This document shows, piece by piece, positions 13,424 to 21,598 of a stretch of 22,722 nt of DNA. Made by a program: the position numbers and the translations under genes. The stretch is from Candidatus Methanoperedens sp. (GTDB taxonomy: Archaea; Halobacteriota; Methanosarcinia; Methanosarcinales; Methanoperedenaceae). Where the stretch lies: NCBI GenBank assembly GCA_023249275.1, contig JAHFCV010000017.1, positions 1-22,722 on the forward strand, written 5' to 3'. Below the pieces are notes generated by a model that saw only the letters and a list, made by a program, of their open reading frames with translations, made no database searches and was not told the origin of the DNA. The number at the start of each line of letters is the position of its first letter. Position 1 is the stretch's first letter.

Positions 13424-14790
13424 ATTTCCAAACACACATTGGTTCCAGCGGCTGTATAAAAAATATTATTTTCCATTTCGGTAATGTAATTTCTCTTCTT
13501 TAAGTTTTTTGGCTGGTATATCGAAGAAGATGCTGTTATAATCCCGAAATAATTTCGTTTCGCAAGTTTTGTTATTTCGTCGCTATAATCAAAGACTTTG
13601 TTGCCAAATGCCTGAGTCGTTCCCACATCTATGGAAAAAAATTTGAACATATCTTCATGTTTGATTTGCCTCAAGCTGGATATAAACTCTCCAAATTTGC
13701 CATCTATAAATTCGTAGGCAAGAAAAACCTGCTCATCATAATCAGAAATATCAGCAAAGAAAGGAAATAAATCGAATGGATAATATGCTCCAACACCGGT
13801 ATGTATCATACCATTGGTTTTTTTATTAAAAAATACAAGCATGTAAGGCATTTGAGCCTGGAAATTTCCATTGCCCATACGTTCTATCAAATCATCTTGG
13901 CTTTGTTTACTTACGCCTATAAAATCTTTTACTGCCCCAATAGGTGGCTTATCATCTAACAAAATTAATACATTTCTCTCAAATTTTGCTTTAAACTCTT
14001 TAACCACAGTAAAGTCCTTACGCACGATATCCATCGTTTCTTTCACCGTTTTCCCTTTCTCTGGAAAGATATCATCATAAACTGCATTTACACCATCTTT
14101 CTCTGTCGTCAGCGCCGCAATACCCCCGCCAATATCCTCAAAATTGCAGAAAATATGCGGGGTGTCAAATCTTACCTGCGTGTGCAGTACATTTATGCCG
14201 ATGATGGGGATTTTGTAACCTGTTTGTTTTGCGAATATGCTTAAAACCGTGGGCTGCAAATAAAAGATATTTTCCCGGTCGCAGTAGTCTGCAAATCTCC
14301 CTGCATATTCTTTCTGTTTTCCATGACTCGCCCCTTTACACAGGTTGCTGTAATAAAATCCCCTCGCATAGAACTCAGCCGATTTGAGCGCTCCCGGCAC
14401 ATGCACCAGGGGAAAATGCAGCACAACCGCGCCCTTCTCGCATTTTATCCTTTTTGCAAGCTTTTCCGCAGATTCTATCGCGCCTTTTCCTTTAACCCCA
14501 TCCACACATATCCTTGCATCCCTGTCCTTGCACAGCACCAGCGCCGCGCCATCCATCCTCATGTCGTCGGGGTAAATCATCCCATCCACGGAGGCGCCGA
14601 TTTGCGGTATGCCGCCATACTCCTCATGGAATATGTCCAGCATGGACTGGTATTTGCCGTTGTATTTAAGCGTGGCATAGAATAAGGCAAGGTTTGGCTT
14701 AAAATCCAGGCGCGCCTGAGCCTGTTCAATTATATCCTTTGCAGCCTGCTTATAGTCCTTTTTATTACTGAACAGCGTAATTGATTTCAT
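13420..14790 (-). CDS. FIST-domain sensor protein (module 2)
   Basis: 456 aa, no membrane helix or kinase. The N-terminal half follows the FIST_N pattern: PNLALFYATLKYNG, strand-turn GGIPQIGASVDGMI with the typical conserved Gly-Ala-Ser turn, then DGAALVLC. The second half shows FIST_C-like segments (VFFNKKTNGMIHTGVGAYYPFDL; a closing GIITASSSI). FIST domains sense small ligands, probably amino acids, and are usually fused or linked to signalling output. Here no output domain is attached, so the output is presumably the roadblock and KaiC proteins encoded just upstream (28 nt gap). Last gene of module 2. Confidence 0.78.
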   Translation of the reverse strand: MKSITLFSNKKDYKQAAKDIIEQAQARLDFKPNLALFYATLKYNGKYQSMLDIFHEEYGGIPQIGASVDGMIYPDDMRMDGAALVLCKDRDARICVDGVKGKGAIESAEKLAKRIKCEKGAVVLHFPLVHVPGALKSAEFYARGFYYSNLCKGASHGKQKEYAGRFADYCDRENIFYLQPTVLSIFAKQTGYKIPIIGINVLHTQVRFDTPHIFCNFEDIGGGIAALTTEKDGVNAVYDDIFPEKGKTVKETMDIVRKDFTVVKEFKAKFERNVLILLDDKPPIGAVKDFIGVSKQSQDDLIERMGNGNFQAQMPYMLVFFNKKTNGMIHTGVGAYYPFDLFPFFADISDYDEQVFLAYEFIDGKFGEFISSLRQIKHEDMFKFFSIDVGTTQAFGNKVFDYSDEITKLAKRNYFGIITASSSIYQPKNLKKRNYITEMENNIFYTAAGTNVCLEI

Positions 14791-14818
14791 CTTACCATCT
14801 TTTTTACATCATCCCCAG

Positions 14819-15178
14819 CTATGCAACACATTCCCCAATAATCCTGGTCGCCCGAAGCGTCTCCAGCGAAACGAGCTGCTGATTTGCTTCGGCTTCCGCA
14901 ATCGTAACCAGGACAGTAGACCTCGATGAAGGAGCAATCAGTATCCTGTTATTCCTGAAATAAAAAATCGTTTCCCTCAAGCCCTCCCTGTTCATCTCCC
15001 CAAGCACACGCTTTATTTGCTTCTCGAGCCAGAACATGGTTTCCAAAAGATGCTCCCTGTACCCCGGTGTCCTGATAGTTATGGGCACGCCGTCTATCCT
15101 ATAGAGTATGCACGCCTCGACCCCTTCGATTTCATACAACCCGTCGAGCGTTTCCTCAAGTCTTTTTACCTTTGCCAT
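14819..15178 (-). CDS. Roadblock/LC7-domain protein (module 2)
   Basis: 119 aa, roadblock/LC7-like: VKRLEETLDGLYEIEGVEACILYRIDGVPI, a central helix LLETMFWLEKQIKRVLGEMN, strands ETIFYFRNNRILIAPSSRSTVLVTIAEAEAN, and a C-terminal helix. It differs clearly from the module 1 roadblock protein (longer central helix, more charged), so it is not a recent duplicate. No GTPase gene lies beside it; its neighbours are KaiC (1 nt upstream) and FIST. A role as dimeric adaptor between sensor and ATPase is inferred. Confidence 0.85.
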   Translation of the reverse strand: MAKVKRLEETLDGLYEIEGVEACILYRIDGVPITIRTPGYREHLLETMFWLEKQIKRVLGEMNREGLRETIFYFRNNRILIAPSSRSTVLVTIAEAEANQQLVSLETLRATRIIGECVA

Positions 15179-15179
15179 A

Positions 15180-16055
15180 TCATTTTTTCTCTTCTTCTAA
15201 AACCAGGGCAAGTATTTGTGATGGGTCATCCTCGCGGGTCCAGTTCTTCTGCAAAACTTTAATCCTTGCCGACAATCGGTCTCCTAACGAACCCATCGAT
15301 TTTGTTTTTTCGATTGCTTCTTTAAACATATCATCGAAGATGGTTTTTGGTTTTACCCGCTCTATCTGTTTTTCCGAGGCATGAAGCACGATTCCAAGTC
15401 CTGTCTCGATAGAATATGGATAAAGTCCCTCGCCGTGCTTTGACCCCCTGTGCTTCATGATACGCAGCGTCCTGTCATACATTTCGCCAAAACCCAGATT
15501 CTGGAGGTATATCACAGTATCTCCCAAATACAGAGGCATTGCAGAACCATCCGGTATATAATTGCCATCAGCAGGTTCTTCGAGTACTATCACGGCGGTT
15601 CCAAGTTTGCGTAGCTCCTGGAATATGGTACTCAGGGATTTTCTTTTCTCTTTCTCAGAATAAAAAGTAGGATAAGTCAACGGGTCAATTACTATCATGG
15701 GATTGTTGGATGGCTTTGAGTTCCTGATCGTTTCTGCGAAATCCAGGGCTGGAAACGTCAGATCTTCTCCAAAAAGGTGGATTATCTTCAGGTTTCCCTC
15801 CTCGATATGATCTCCTAATTCCACCCACCCCAAATCCCTGCTATCACGGATGATTTGTTCCTCCGACATCTCAAAGGAAATATAAAGTACTTTTTCCCCG
15901 CGATTGAGACCGAACAGGGAATACTGAAGCGCAAAAGTGGTCTTCCCGACACCCGTGCCTCCTCGGACAATATTGATGGTGCTCTCTCGGAAGCCTCCTC
16001 CCAATAGGTCATCAAGACCATATATTCCTGTTGATATTCGACCCTTTTTCATCAT
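15180..16055 (-). CDS. KaiC-like ATPase, single domain (module 2)
   Basis: 291 aa, a single KaiC/RecA domain with intact catalysis: RISTGIYGLDDLLGGGF, Walker A GGTGVGKTT (32-40), glutamates in SFEMSEEQ (60-67) at the position used in KaiC for ATP hydrolysis, and Walker B MIVIDPLT (120-127, D124). The C-terminal ~60 residues are a charged extension (KTIFDDMFKEAIEKTKS), probably for partner binding. KaiC-family proteins form hexamers and autophosphorylate or regulate partners. Tandem starts ATG-ATG at 16055. This contrasts with the two degenerate KaiC-like domains of module 1. Regulated probably from TATA-like boxes at 16081-16110. Confidence 0.92.
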   Translation of the reverse strand: MMKKGRISTGIYGLDDLLGGGFRESTINIVRGGTGVGKTTFALQYSLFGLNRGEKVLYISFEMSEEQIIRDSRDLGWVELGDHIEEGNLKIIHLFGEDLTFPALDFAETIRNSKPSNNPMIVIDPLTYPTFYSEKEKRKSLSTIFQELRKLGTAVIVLEEPADGNYIPDGSAMPLYLGDTVIYLQNLGFGEMYDRTLRIMKHRGSKHGEGLYPYSIETGLGIVLHASEKQIERVKPKTIFDDMFKEAIEKTKSMGSLGDRLSARIKVLQKNWTREDDPSQILALVLEEEKK

Positions 16056-16080
16056 TACTTCAATCTCGTAATTATGCAGT

Positions 16081-16110
16081 TGTTTATATGCTTTGAATAT
16101 TATTTATAGT
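16081..16110 (-). promoter_or_regulatory. TATA-like elements for module 2
   Basis: On the minus strand two candidates precede the KaiC ATG: CATATAAACA (16081-16090, ~30 bp away) and ACTATAAATAATA (16098-16110, ~50 bp away). The second is closer to the archaeal consensus. Which is used is undecided. Confidence 0.35.
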
Positions 16111-16181
16111 TTTGGTAAATGGATTTATGTCTCCCATGAAAAATCAAACATGATGCGGTTCAGGTCTTTTATGAAATATAT

Positions 16182-18011
16182 TTATGTCTCACGGTTCAGC
16201 CGTAAATTCACAATGGAGGGATTTTCGATGATGCGAAAAGCCGCATCGTTTTCTTTTCCTATTTTAACATCCCCCTTCCTTCCTGCCGTGGCTGTGAAAA
16301 GATAATCCTCCCCGCTGAAAACATCTACGGTTTCGCCTGACAGCTCTTTCACTGTAAGAATCACATACTTTTTGGAACGCTCAACCCGGGGAATAATTCT
16401 TGAAATCCCATGCTTTTCCTTCTTTTCTTTTACTCTTTCCCGAATATCCAGGTGAATACCCAGCTTTCTCTCTATCCGGTCTACATTTTTGCCGCCTTTT
16501 CCTATAACAGCCGGTATATCTTCCTTGGCAACATAAACTATGGCGCTTGAATCAGATACAACCTCTGCATCCACAGAGCTGCGTGTGTATTTTTGCACTT
16601 CATTTTTTATTTCACCGGTTGCCAGGGCCCACATGCCCGGGCGTTCTAATTGTTCACTTACAGGCATCACCACAACCTGTTCGCCGTATGTGTATATCTC
16701 AAACTCCACAATGCCTGTCTCAAAATCCGCCACCGTTATCACAGGTCGTGACAAATCCTGCTCAACCATGCCGTGAGGCACTTTTACGGTGAATTTTACG
16801 TCGTACACCTTGGAAACTTCCCCTTTATCTATGAAAATTACCGTATCCACGACCTGTGGGATTATTCCGAGTTCAACACGCCCAATAAGCCGCTGGATGG
16901 CATCCACCGCCCTTGTGGCATGCACTACGCCAATCATACCCACACCTGCCATCCTCATGTCTGCAAATACCTGGAAATCTTTTGTTTTCCTGACCTCATC
17001 ATACACCGTATAGTCGGGTCTCACCAGCAGCAGGATGTCCGCAGTTTTCTCCATATCTGATTTTATCGGCGCATACTGGGTTATCGCATCGGGTACCTGT
17101 AAATCACGCGGGGATTCCATTGTTTTCACGATAAAACCTTTCTCATACAGTACCTCAGCAACACTGGCTGCAAACGTGGATTTTCCAGCGCCAGGAGGAC
17201 CTGCGACAAGAACGCCGCGCTGCCGTTCTATAATCCTGGTTTTGAGTTCATTGCTCAGCCTGTAATCATCAAGACGCACTACTGCAATGGGTCTTACAGC
17301 CGTAATCTCCATCCCGTCTGAAAAAGGAGGCTGGGCTACTGCAATGCGCATTGAGCCTATCTGGAAAACCATGACGCCTTCGTGTTCTATTTCCAGATGC
17401 GAATCAGGGTCGCGTTTTGCCCTTTCTATGAATTCTCTTGTGATTGTATGAAGCTCGGCTTCCGTGCATGCTTCGTCTCTTATTTTTACCAGCTTTTGGT
17501 TGCCCACGCTGCCCCTTTTCGCCATTGGCGGGACATTTACCTTGAGGTGGACTGAAAGTGTATCGTCAGTGAAAAATTCTTGAATCGTCATTGATTTTAA
17601 CTCTTCCATAATTGGAGTGAGATATTCAACATCCAGACCTTTGGCTCTGGCTACTTCTGCCTGCACCCTGTCGCTTGTGATAAACAGCGCCTTGTTCTCG
17701 ACTGCAACCGCGCGTATTATGGAATCAATCTCTCCTGAAGATGCAAGTTTTATCTGCTCAAGCGAAGGGCGTTTGCCTGTAAACTCAAGCTTTATCTCCC
17801 CCTTCTTTGCCATGTCGCTGAGTTGTTTTAACTCTTCAAGCCCCTTGAAGCCTGTTTCTTTTCCCCTGTTTGCCTGCGCTTCAAGTTCGGAGACCAGCGC
17901 TTCGGGTATTATTACAGAGGCTTCTTTAAATTCTCCAGCCTTTAATTTCGCTGTAATCCTGCCGTCTATGATAACACTCGTATCAGGGACTATGCAAAAA
18001 TCTTCTTTCAT
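16182..18011 (-). CDS. PIN-RecA-KH ATPase (PINc/VapC-type)
   Basis: 609 aa. A PIN nuclease-like domain (about 5-135) has acidic residues D10, E42, D96 and D114. A secretion-type RecA ATPase follows, with Walker A GPPGAGKST (271-279) and D338/E339 in YDEVRKT. A KH RNA-binding domain (about 488-530) carries the GKGG loop (504-507). A basic C-terminal tail closes the protein. This fusion is conserved in archaea and is thought to act on RNA, though its substrate is not established. It lies upstream of module 2 in the same direction with a 126-bp gap. The direct repeat ATTTATGTCTC occurs at 16123-16133 and 16180-16190, around its 3' end. No SD is seen; start chosen at the first ATG. Confidence 0.94.
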   Translation of the reverse strand: MKEDFCIVPDTSVIIDGRITAKLKAGEFKEASVIIPEALVSELEAQANRGKETGFKGLEELKQLSDMAKKGEIKLEFTGKRPSLEQIKLASSGEIDSIIRAVAVENKALFITSDRVQAEVARAKGLDVEYLTPIMEELKSMTIQEFFTDDTLSVHLKVNVPPMAKRGSVGNQKLVKIRDEACTEAELHTITREFIERAKRDPDSHLEIEHEGVMVFQIGSMRIAVAQPPFSDGMEITAVRPIAVVRLDDYRLSNELKTRIIERQRGVLVAGPPGAGKSTFAASVAEVLYEKGFIVKTMESPRDLQVPDAITQYAPIKSDMEKTADILLLVRPDYTVYDEVRKTKDFQVFADMRMAGVGMIGVVHATRAVDAIQRLIGRVELGIIPQVVDTVIFIDKGEVSKVYDVKFTVKVPHGMVEQDLSRPVITVADFETGIVEFEIYTYGEQVVVMPVSEQLERPGMWALATGEIKNEVQKYTRSSVDAEVVSDSSAIVYVAKEDIPAVIGKGGKNVDRIERKLGIHLDIRERVKEKKEKHGISRIIPRVERSKKYVILTVKELSGETVDVFSGEDYLFTATAGRKGDVKIGKENDAAFRIIENPSIVNLRLNRET

Positions 18012-18114
18012 AATTAATATAGATGCTCACGGGAAGCTAAAAATGTTCTGCTGTGGATTGCGAAACTATTTATTATTTTCTGGATTGAAAAAGTATCAAA
18101 ACCACAAACAGAAC

Positions 18115-18195
18115 ACAGATGACACGGATTCGACGGATACCCACGGATTTTTTATCCGTGAAAATCTGTATTATCCGCGTAAATCCGTGTTCTGG
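18115..18195. repeat. Nested inverted repeat, CACGGATT-type
   Basis: About 80 bp of nested inverted repeats built from CACGGATT/AATCCGTG units. The inner hairpin is CACGGAT, T5 loop, ATCCGTG (18142-18160). The outer arms are ACACGGATT (18122-18130) and AATCCGTGT (18182-18190). It has no coding capacity. It sits between the PIN ATPase and the long dispersed repeat and could be a REP-like dispersed element or a structured RNA. Confidence 0.6.
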
Positions 18196-18227
18196 CGTCG
18201 CCGATGGATTTTTCTTTGAAATCTATG

Positions 18228-18455
18228 AACAACTAACTCGTACGAACTGAAAACTTTAGGAAAGTTTTATCAAAAACCGTTGCGCCGCTTTACTTCGCAG
18301 ACACGTATGCCCACAGGCATACGTGGATACCGCATAAAGCGAGGTGTCGCTTTACGAACTCACGCCGCCAGAGTTCGTACGAGTTCGTATTGAGTTCGCT
18401 GTTAATTTTTGTCTCCTTTTTCATTGTATTCTATGAACCGCGTTCATAGCCGACT
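18228..18455 (+). repeat. Hairpin-rich dispersed repeat, long copy
   Basis: 228 bp. Its ends match the reverse complement of 1986-2110 (22 identical bp at 18228-18249, and ~100 bp at 18354-18455). A 104-bp middle segment (18250-18353) is absent from the other copy. That segment holds three perfect hairpins: AAAACTTT-agg-AAAGTTTT (18250-18268), CACGTATGCC-caca-GGCATACGTG (18302-18325) and AAAGCGA-ggtg-TCGCTTT (18336-18353). No ORF is carried. A non-autonomous mobile element or structured RNA is possible. Confidence 0.7.
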
Positions 18456-18591
18456 CTGTGGTCGATTATCCTGGATTGCAATGGCAAACCCTTCCATGCC
18501 AGCCGACATATACACCATCCAAAATAACCGCAGATTTTATTGCGAATATTTTTAACTTCATAACACCTCTGGGTATGAAGCAGACCCGACC
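18456..18591. other. Spacer upstream of the MutS-like gene
   Basis: This 136-bp stretch has no credible gene. An AT-rich element AATATTTTTAAC (18545-18556) about 40 bp before the MutS-like ATG may be its TATA box; no SD is visible before that ATG. Confidence 0.3.
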
Positions 18592-20661
18592 ATGATATCC
18601 CACCTGAAATCCATCCCCCGCATAGGAGAAAAAACCGCAAGCCGTCTTATCGAGCACTTCGGCTCGGAAAAGCAGGCGCTCGATGCCATCATGAACCGGG
18701 ATATAGCCGCAATAAGTGAAACCGAAGGAATGACAGAAAAATCTGCCATATCCCTTGTACTTGACGCAATGGCGTTAGATGAAGGCGTTGGCGCCAGGGA
18801 TTTTCTAAAAACCGGCGAAGCTTTTGAAATCTATGAGCGCATCATGGCGCTGATTAAAGATTTTGCCCACACGGAACATGCCAGGACCAAACTGAATTTA
18901 TATTTTCCATATCCAGCCTCTAAAAAAGACAACATAATAAAAACCCAACAAGAGATTTGCGGCATTATCGAAATGACAGGGGAGCTTGATAACGATGAAT
19001 TATCTTCTCTTTTAACAAAAATAAAGCCGCTAAAAACGAATTATAATATCCCCGCAATCAGGGACAGGGTAATCATTGCAACAAATGCTGAGGAATTTGA
19101 GGCTGCCAAAAAATTCCCGGTTTCAGTACAGCTTGTTTCTGAAACGAGGGAAGTAGTGGATGTCGCACGCGGCTACTCTCATGTCATTATCAGTACAGGT
19201 CTTGCAGGAATGGATTTCCCGGAAGACCTTGACGTTGATTTCATTGATATAAAGAAAGCGGAAATGTGGCAGGTAGCTCCTGAAAAAGAACTCTCATTCT
19301 TTTCAAAGAACCTGGAATCCATCACTTATGCAATTTCTGTTACCAGGAAAATCCGCCAGTTCACTGCGGGTTTTTGCAATAAGATAAAAGACGAGGATAT
19401 TGAACGGTTATCATCCGGTTTAATGAAGTTGTCCGGGGACACTGATATAAAAAGCGGGCTTGACTCTGAAATTGACAGGTGCAGGTCTATTTATGACAGA
19501 TTAAATGCCGTCATAACCGCAGCCGAGAGGAAAGCGAATCTTGAGTTTGGCTCCCTGATTGAAAAGAGTTCAATTACAGTAAGGGGTTTTGACCTCCTCA
19601 CCGCAATGGATGGAAGCATCAACCAGCTTTTTGAGAAGGAGATAAGGGAAAAATATACCACAGTAACTTCGAATGCGCTTCGCGAAATTGCCGCAGAACT
19701 TGACTTACAGCCGGCAGAGTTGTTGTATGTGAACAATTTTTTCAGCGAGGAAGTATCGCATCCTATAAAAATAAATCCCCGCGGCGTAGACGGGTTAAAA
19801 AACCATTTACAGCGCATTATCACATCGAAGAAACTTGTTCTTTTAAGAGACAACGCCCGTGAACTTTCAAAATTAAAAGAGCCTGCATCACTCATTGTTC
19901 GCGAAGTTCTTGATTTTGATGTGGGCTACACCATTGCATGTTTTGCCAGGAAATTTGCCCTGAACATGCCTTTGCTAAATGACAATAACGGAATAGGAAT
20001 TGCAGGAGGCGCAAATCTTTTCATTGAAAATGCCGTCCCCATAAATTACGCTGTCGGGGCATCACGTATGATTCCAGTCACAGGCAAACTTAAAGATGCG
20101 CGCGTAGTCCTCCTGAGCGGCGTAAATTCAGGCGGGAAGACCTCGACTATTGAATTACTCGCACAGGTTGTAATACTCGCGCACATGGGTTTTCCCGTGC
20201 CTGCAAAAGAAAGCGAACTTGGCATGGTTGAGGAATTCTATTATTTCGGTAAATCCAAAGGGACAATGGATGCCGGGGCTTTTGAAAGCACTATCAGGGA
20301 ATTCTCGGCTGTGGCGAATGATAAGAGCAAGATTGTGCTTACAGACGAGATGGAATCCATCACCGAGCCTGGCGCATCAGCAAAGATTATGTCAGGCATC
20401 CTTGAGGAGCTTGATAACAATAAGGGGCTGGGTGTTTTTGTGAGCCACCTTGCGGAGGCGATATTAAAAAATACAGACCACACGATACGTGTTGACGGGA
20501 TTGAAGCACAGGGTCTGGACGAACACCATAACCTGATTGTGGACAGGAACCCGCGCTATAATTACCTGGCGCGAAGCACCCCGGAGTTGATTGTGGAGCG
20601 GCTTTCGCGAAAGGATAAGGATAATGAATTCTATGGAAGGTTGTTAAGGAAGTTCAAATAA
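18592..20661 (+). CDS. HhH-MutS-like ATPase (archaeal MutS-related)
   Basis: 689 aa. The N-terminus is a helix-hairpin-helix domain (SIPRIGEKTASRLIEHFGS, and a second hairpin near ETEGMTEKSA), giving sequence-independent DNA binding. A long central helical lever/clamp follows (about 110-480). Then comes the MutS ATPase: P-loop GVNSGGKTS (510-518), FYYFGKSKGTMDAGAFESTIREFS, Walker B VLTDEME (D585, E586). The mismatch-recognition domain of true MutS is missing, so a role in recombination intermediates or DNA structures (as for MutS2) is more likely than mismatch repair. The GXGXG gene follows after 9 nt and is probably co-transcribed. Confidence 0.9.
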   Translation: MISHLKSIPRIGEKTASRLIEHFGSEKQALDAIMNRDIAAISETEGMTEKSAISLVLDAMALDEGVGARDFLKTGEAFEIYERIMALIKDFAHTEHARTKLNLYFPYPASKKDNIIKTQQEICGIIEMTGELDNDELSSLLTKIKPLKTNYNIPAIRDRVIIATNAEEFEAAKKFPVSVQLVSETREVVDVARGYSHVIISTGLAGMDFPEDLDVDFIDIKKAEMWQVAPEKELSFFSKNLESITYAISVTRKIRQFTAGFCNKIKDEDIERLSSGLMKLSGDTDIKSGLDSEIDRCRSIYDRLNAVITAAERKANLEFGSLIEKSSITVRGFDLLTAMDGSINQLFEKEIREKYTTVTSNALREIAAELDLQPAELLYVNNFFSEEVSHPIKINPRGVDGLKNHLQRIITSKKLVLLRDNARELSKLKEPASLIVREVLDFDVGYTIACFARKFALNMPLLNDNNGIGIAGGANLFIENAVPINYAVGASRMIPVTGKLKDARVVLLSGVNSGGKTSTIELLAQVVILAHMGFPVPAKESELGMVEEFYYFGKSKGTMDAGAFESTIREFSAVANDKSKIVLTDEMESITEPGASAKIMSGILEELDNNKGLGVFVSHLAEAILKNTDHTIRVDGIEAQGLDEHHNLIVDRNPRYNYLARSTPELIVERLSRKDKDNEFYGRLLRKFK

Positions 20662-20670
20662 TTTTGTTTT

Positions 20671-21564
20671 ATGTACCTTGAATTGTCCCAGCCTGTTGAT
20701 TGTTTGTGTGATTTTACCTATGATTTTTACTGGCAGCACAGGGGGAAGCGGCTTTCGCCTTCAAGCATTATACCGCACCAGAAGCTCACGTCTTATACAT
20801 ACGAAGACCTCGTCTCCTGTTTAAAGAGGGGAGGGGATGTGCATATTATAGGAAATGCCGGAAAAAGACTGGGCAGCAGTCTCGGTGTGGATTTGAAGTT
20901 TTTTGGCGGGACTGGAAGACATCTCAGGACGGGTTCGATAATTGTGGATGGCGATGTTGATACCAGGATGGGTATCAGCATGGTTTCAGGGGAAATATAT
21001 GTTAAAGGCAACGTAAAACAGCCTGTAGGCAACGTGCTGGAGGTTGAGTCTGACCGGCAGGGTTACAGAAAGTACAGGTCGATAACAGGTATTCTCCATG
21101 AAGAGTTAAAGGAACCCCTGCTTCCCCCGAACGTGCTGAAGGAAGATGAACTGCTAATAAGGGACGGCTTAATCCGGGACACAATTGCAGCCAGGCTTGA
21201 CTCTGAAAAGAGGGTCATTGTGGAAGGGGATGCGGGTATGAGTACAGGCATCCTGATGAAACGGGGCTTTCTTCATGTGGATGGGGATGCGGGCATGAAC
21301 ACAGGCGTGCTTCTTAAGGGAGGCGTGATTATTGCAGGGAACGCGGGGGAGTTCGCGGGCGCATACATGAATGGCGGGAGCCTTATTATCAGAGGTAAAG
21401 CTAAGGGTTATGTCGGGGCGAATATGAAAGGGGGAGCTATATTCTACAAAGGGGAAGCCCTGGCGAAAACTGCACCGCTTGATGGAAGCGATATCAGGAT
21501 GCTGGTCAGGCTTCTGGATATAACTCAGGTTGAAGCCATGATGTTCAGGAAATATTGTATTTGA
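20671..21564 (+). CDS. GXGXG-repeat protein (FwdC/GltB3-like)
   Basis: 297 aa. The C-terminal part is a right-handed beta-helix of ~19-residue units of the type GDAGMxTGxxxKxGxxxVxG (about 185-260), with similar looser units at 55-120. This fold is known from formylmethanofuran dehydrogenase subunit C and the C-terminal domain of glutamate synthase. Neither catalytic partner is present here, so the specific enzyme cannot be named; a structural or scaffolding role is possible. It follows the MutS-like gene closely and converges on the universal stress gene after 34 bp. Confidence 0.82.
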   Translation: MYLELSQPVDCLCDFTYDFYWQHRGKRLSPSSIIPHQKLTSYTYEDLVSCLKRGGDVHIIGNAGKRLGSSLGVDLKFFGGTGRHLRTGSIIVDGDVDTRMGISMVSGEIYVKGNVKQPVGNVLEVESDRQGYRKYRSITGILHEELKEPLLPPNVLKEDELLIRDGLIRDTIAARLDSEKRVIVEGDAGMSTGILMKRGFLHVDGDAGMNTGVLLKGGVIIAGNAGEFAGAYMNGGSLIIRGKAKGYVGANMKGGAIFYKGEALAKTAPLDGSDIRMLVRLLDITQVEAMMFRKYCI

Positions 21565-21598
21565 GAGCTGCGAAAAAAATCCAGTCACGGAAAAGTCT

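Noticed and set aside
13420..16055. MglA/MglB-type system in module 2
   Set aside because: No GTPase is encoded there; the partner is a KaiC ATPase, so only module 1 fits that comparison.
17617..18219. 200-aa plus-strand ORF over the PIN ATPase start
   Set aside because: It is a Ser-rich antisense shadow of the PIN domain and runs into repeat sequence.
18012..18591. CRISPR array or IS element in the 580-bp gap
   Set aside because: There are no regularly spaced direct repeats, no transposase and no target-site duplication; only inverted hairpin repeats.
18592..20661. Canonical mismatch-repair MutS
   Set aside because: The N-terminal mismatch-recognition domain is absent and an HhH domain takes its place.
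20671..21564. Naming the GXGXG protein formylmethanofuran dehydrogenase subunit C
   Set aside because: No other Fwd subunit is nearby, and the length and N-terminal half differ; the same repeat also occurs in glutamate synthase and stand-alone proteins.
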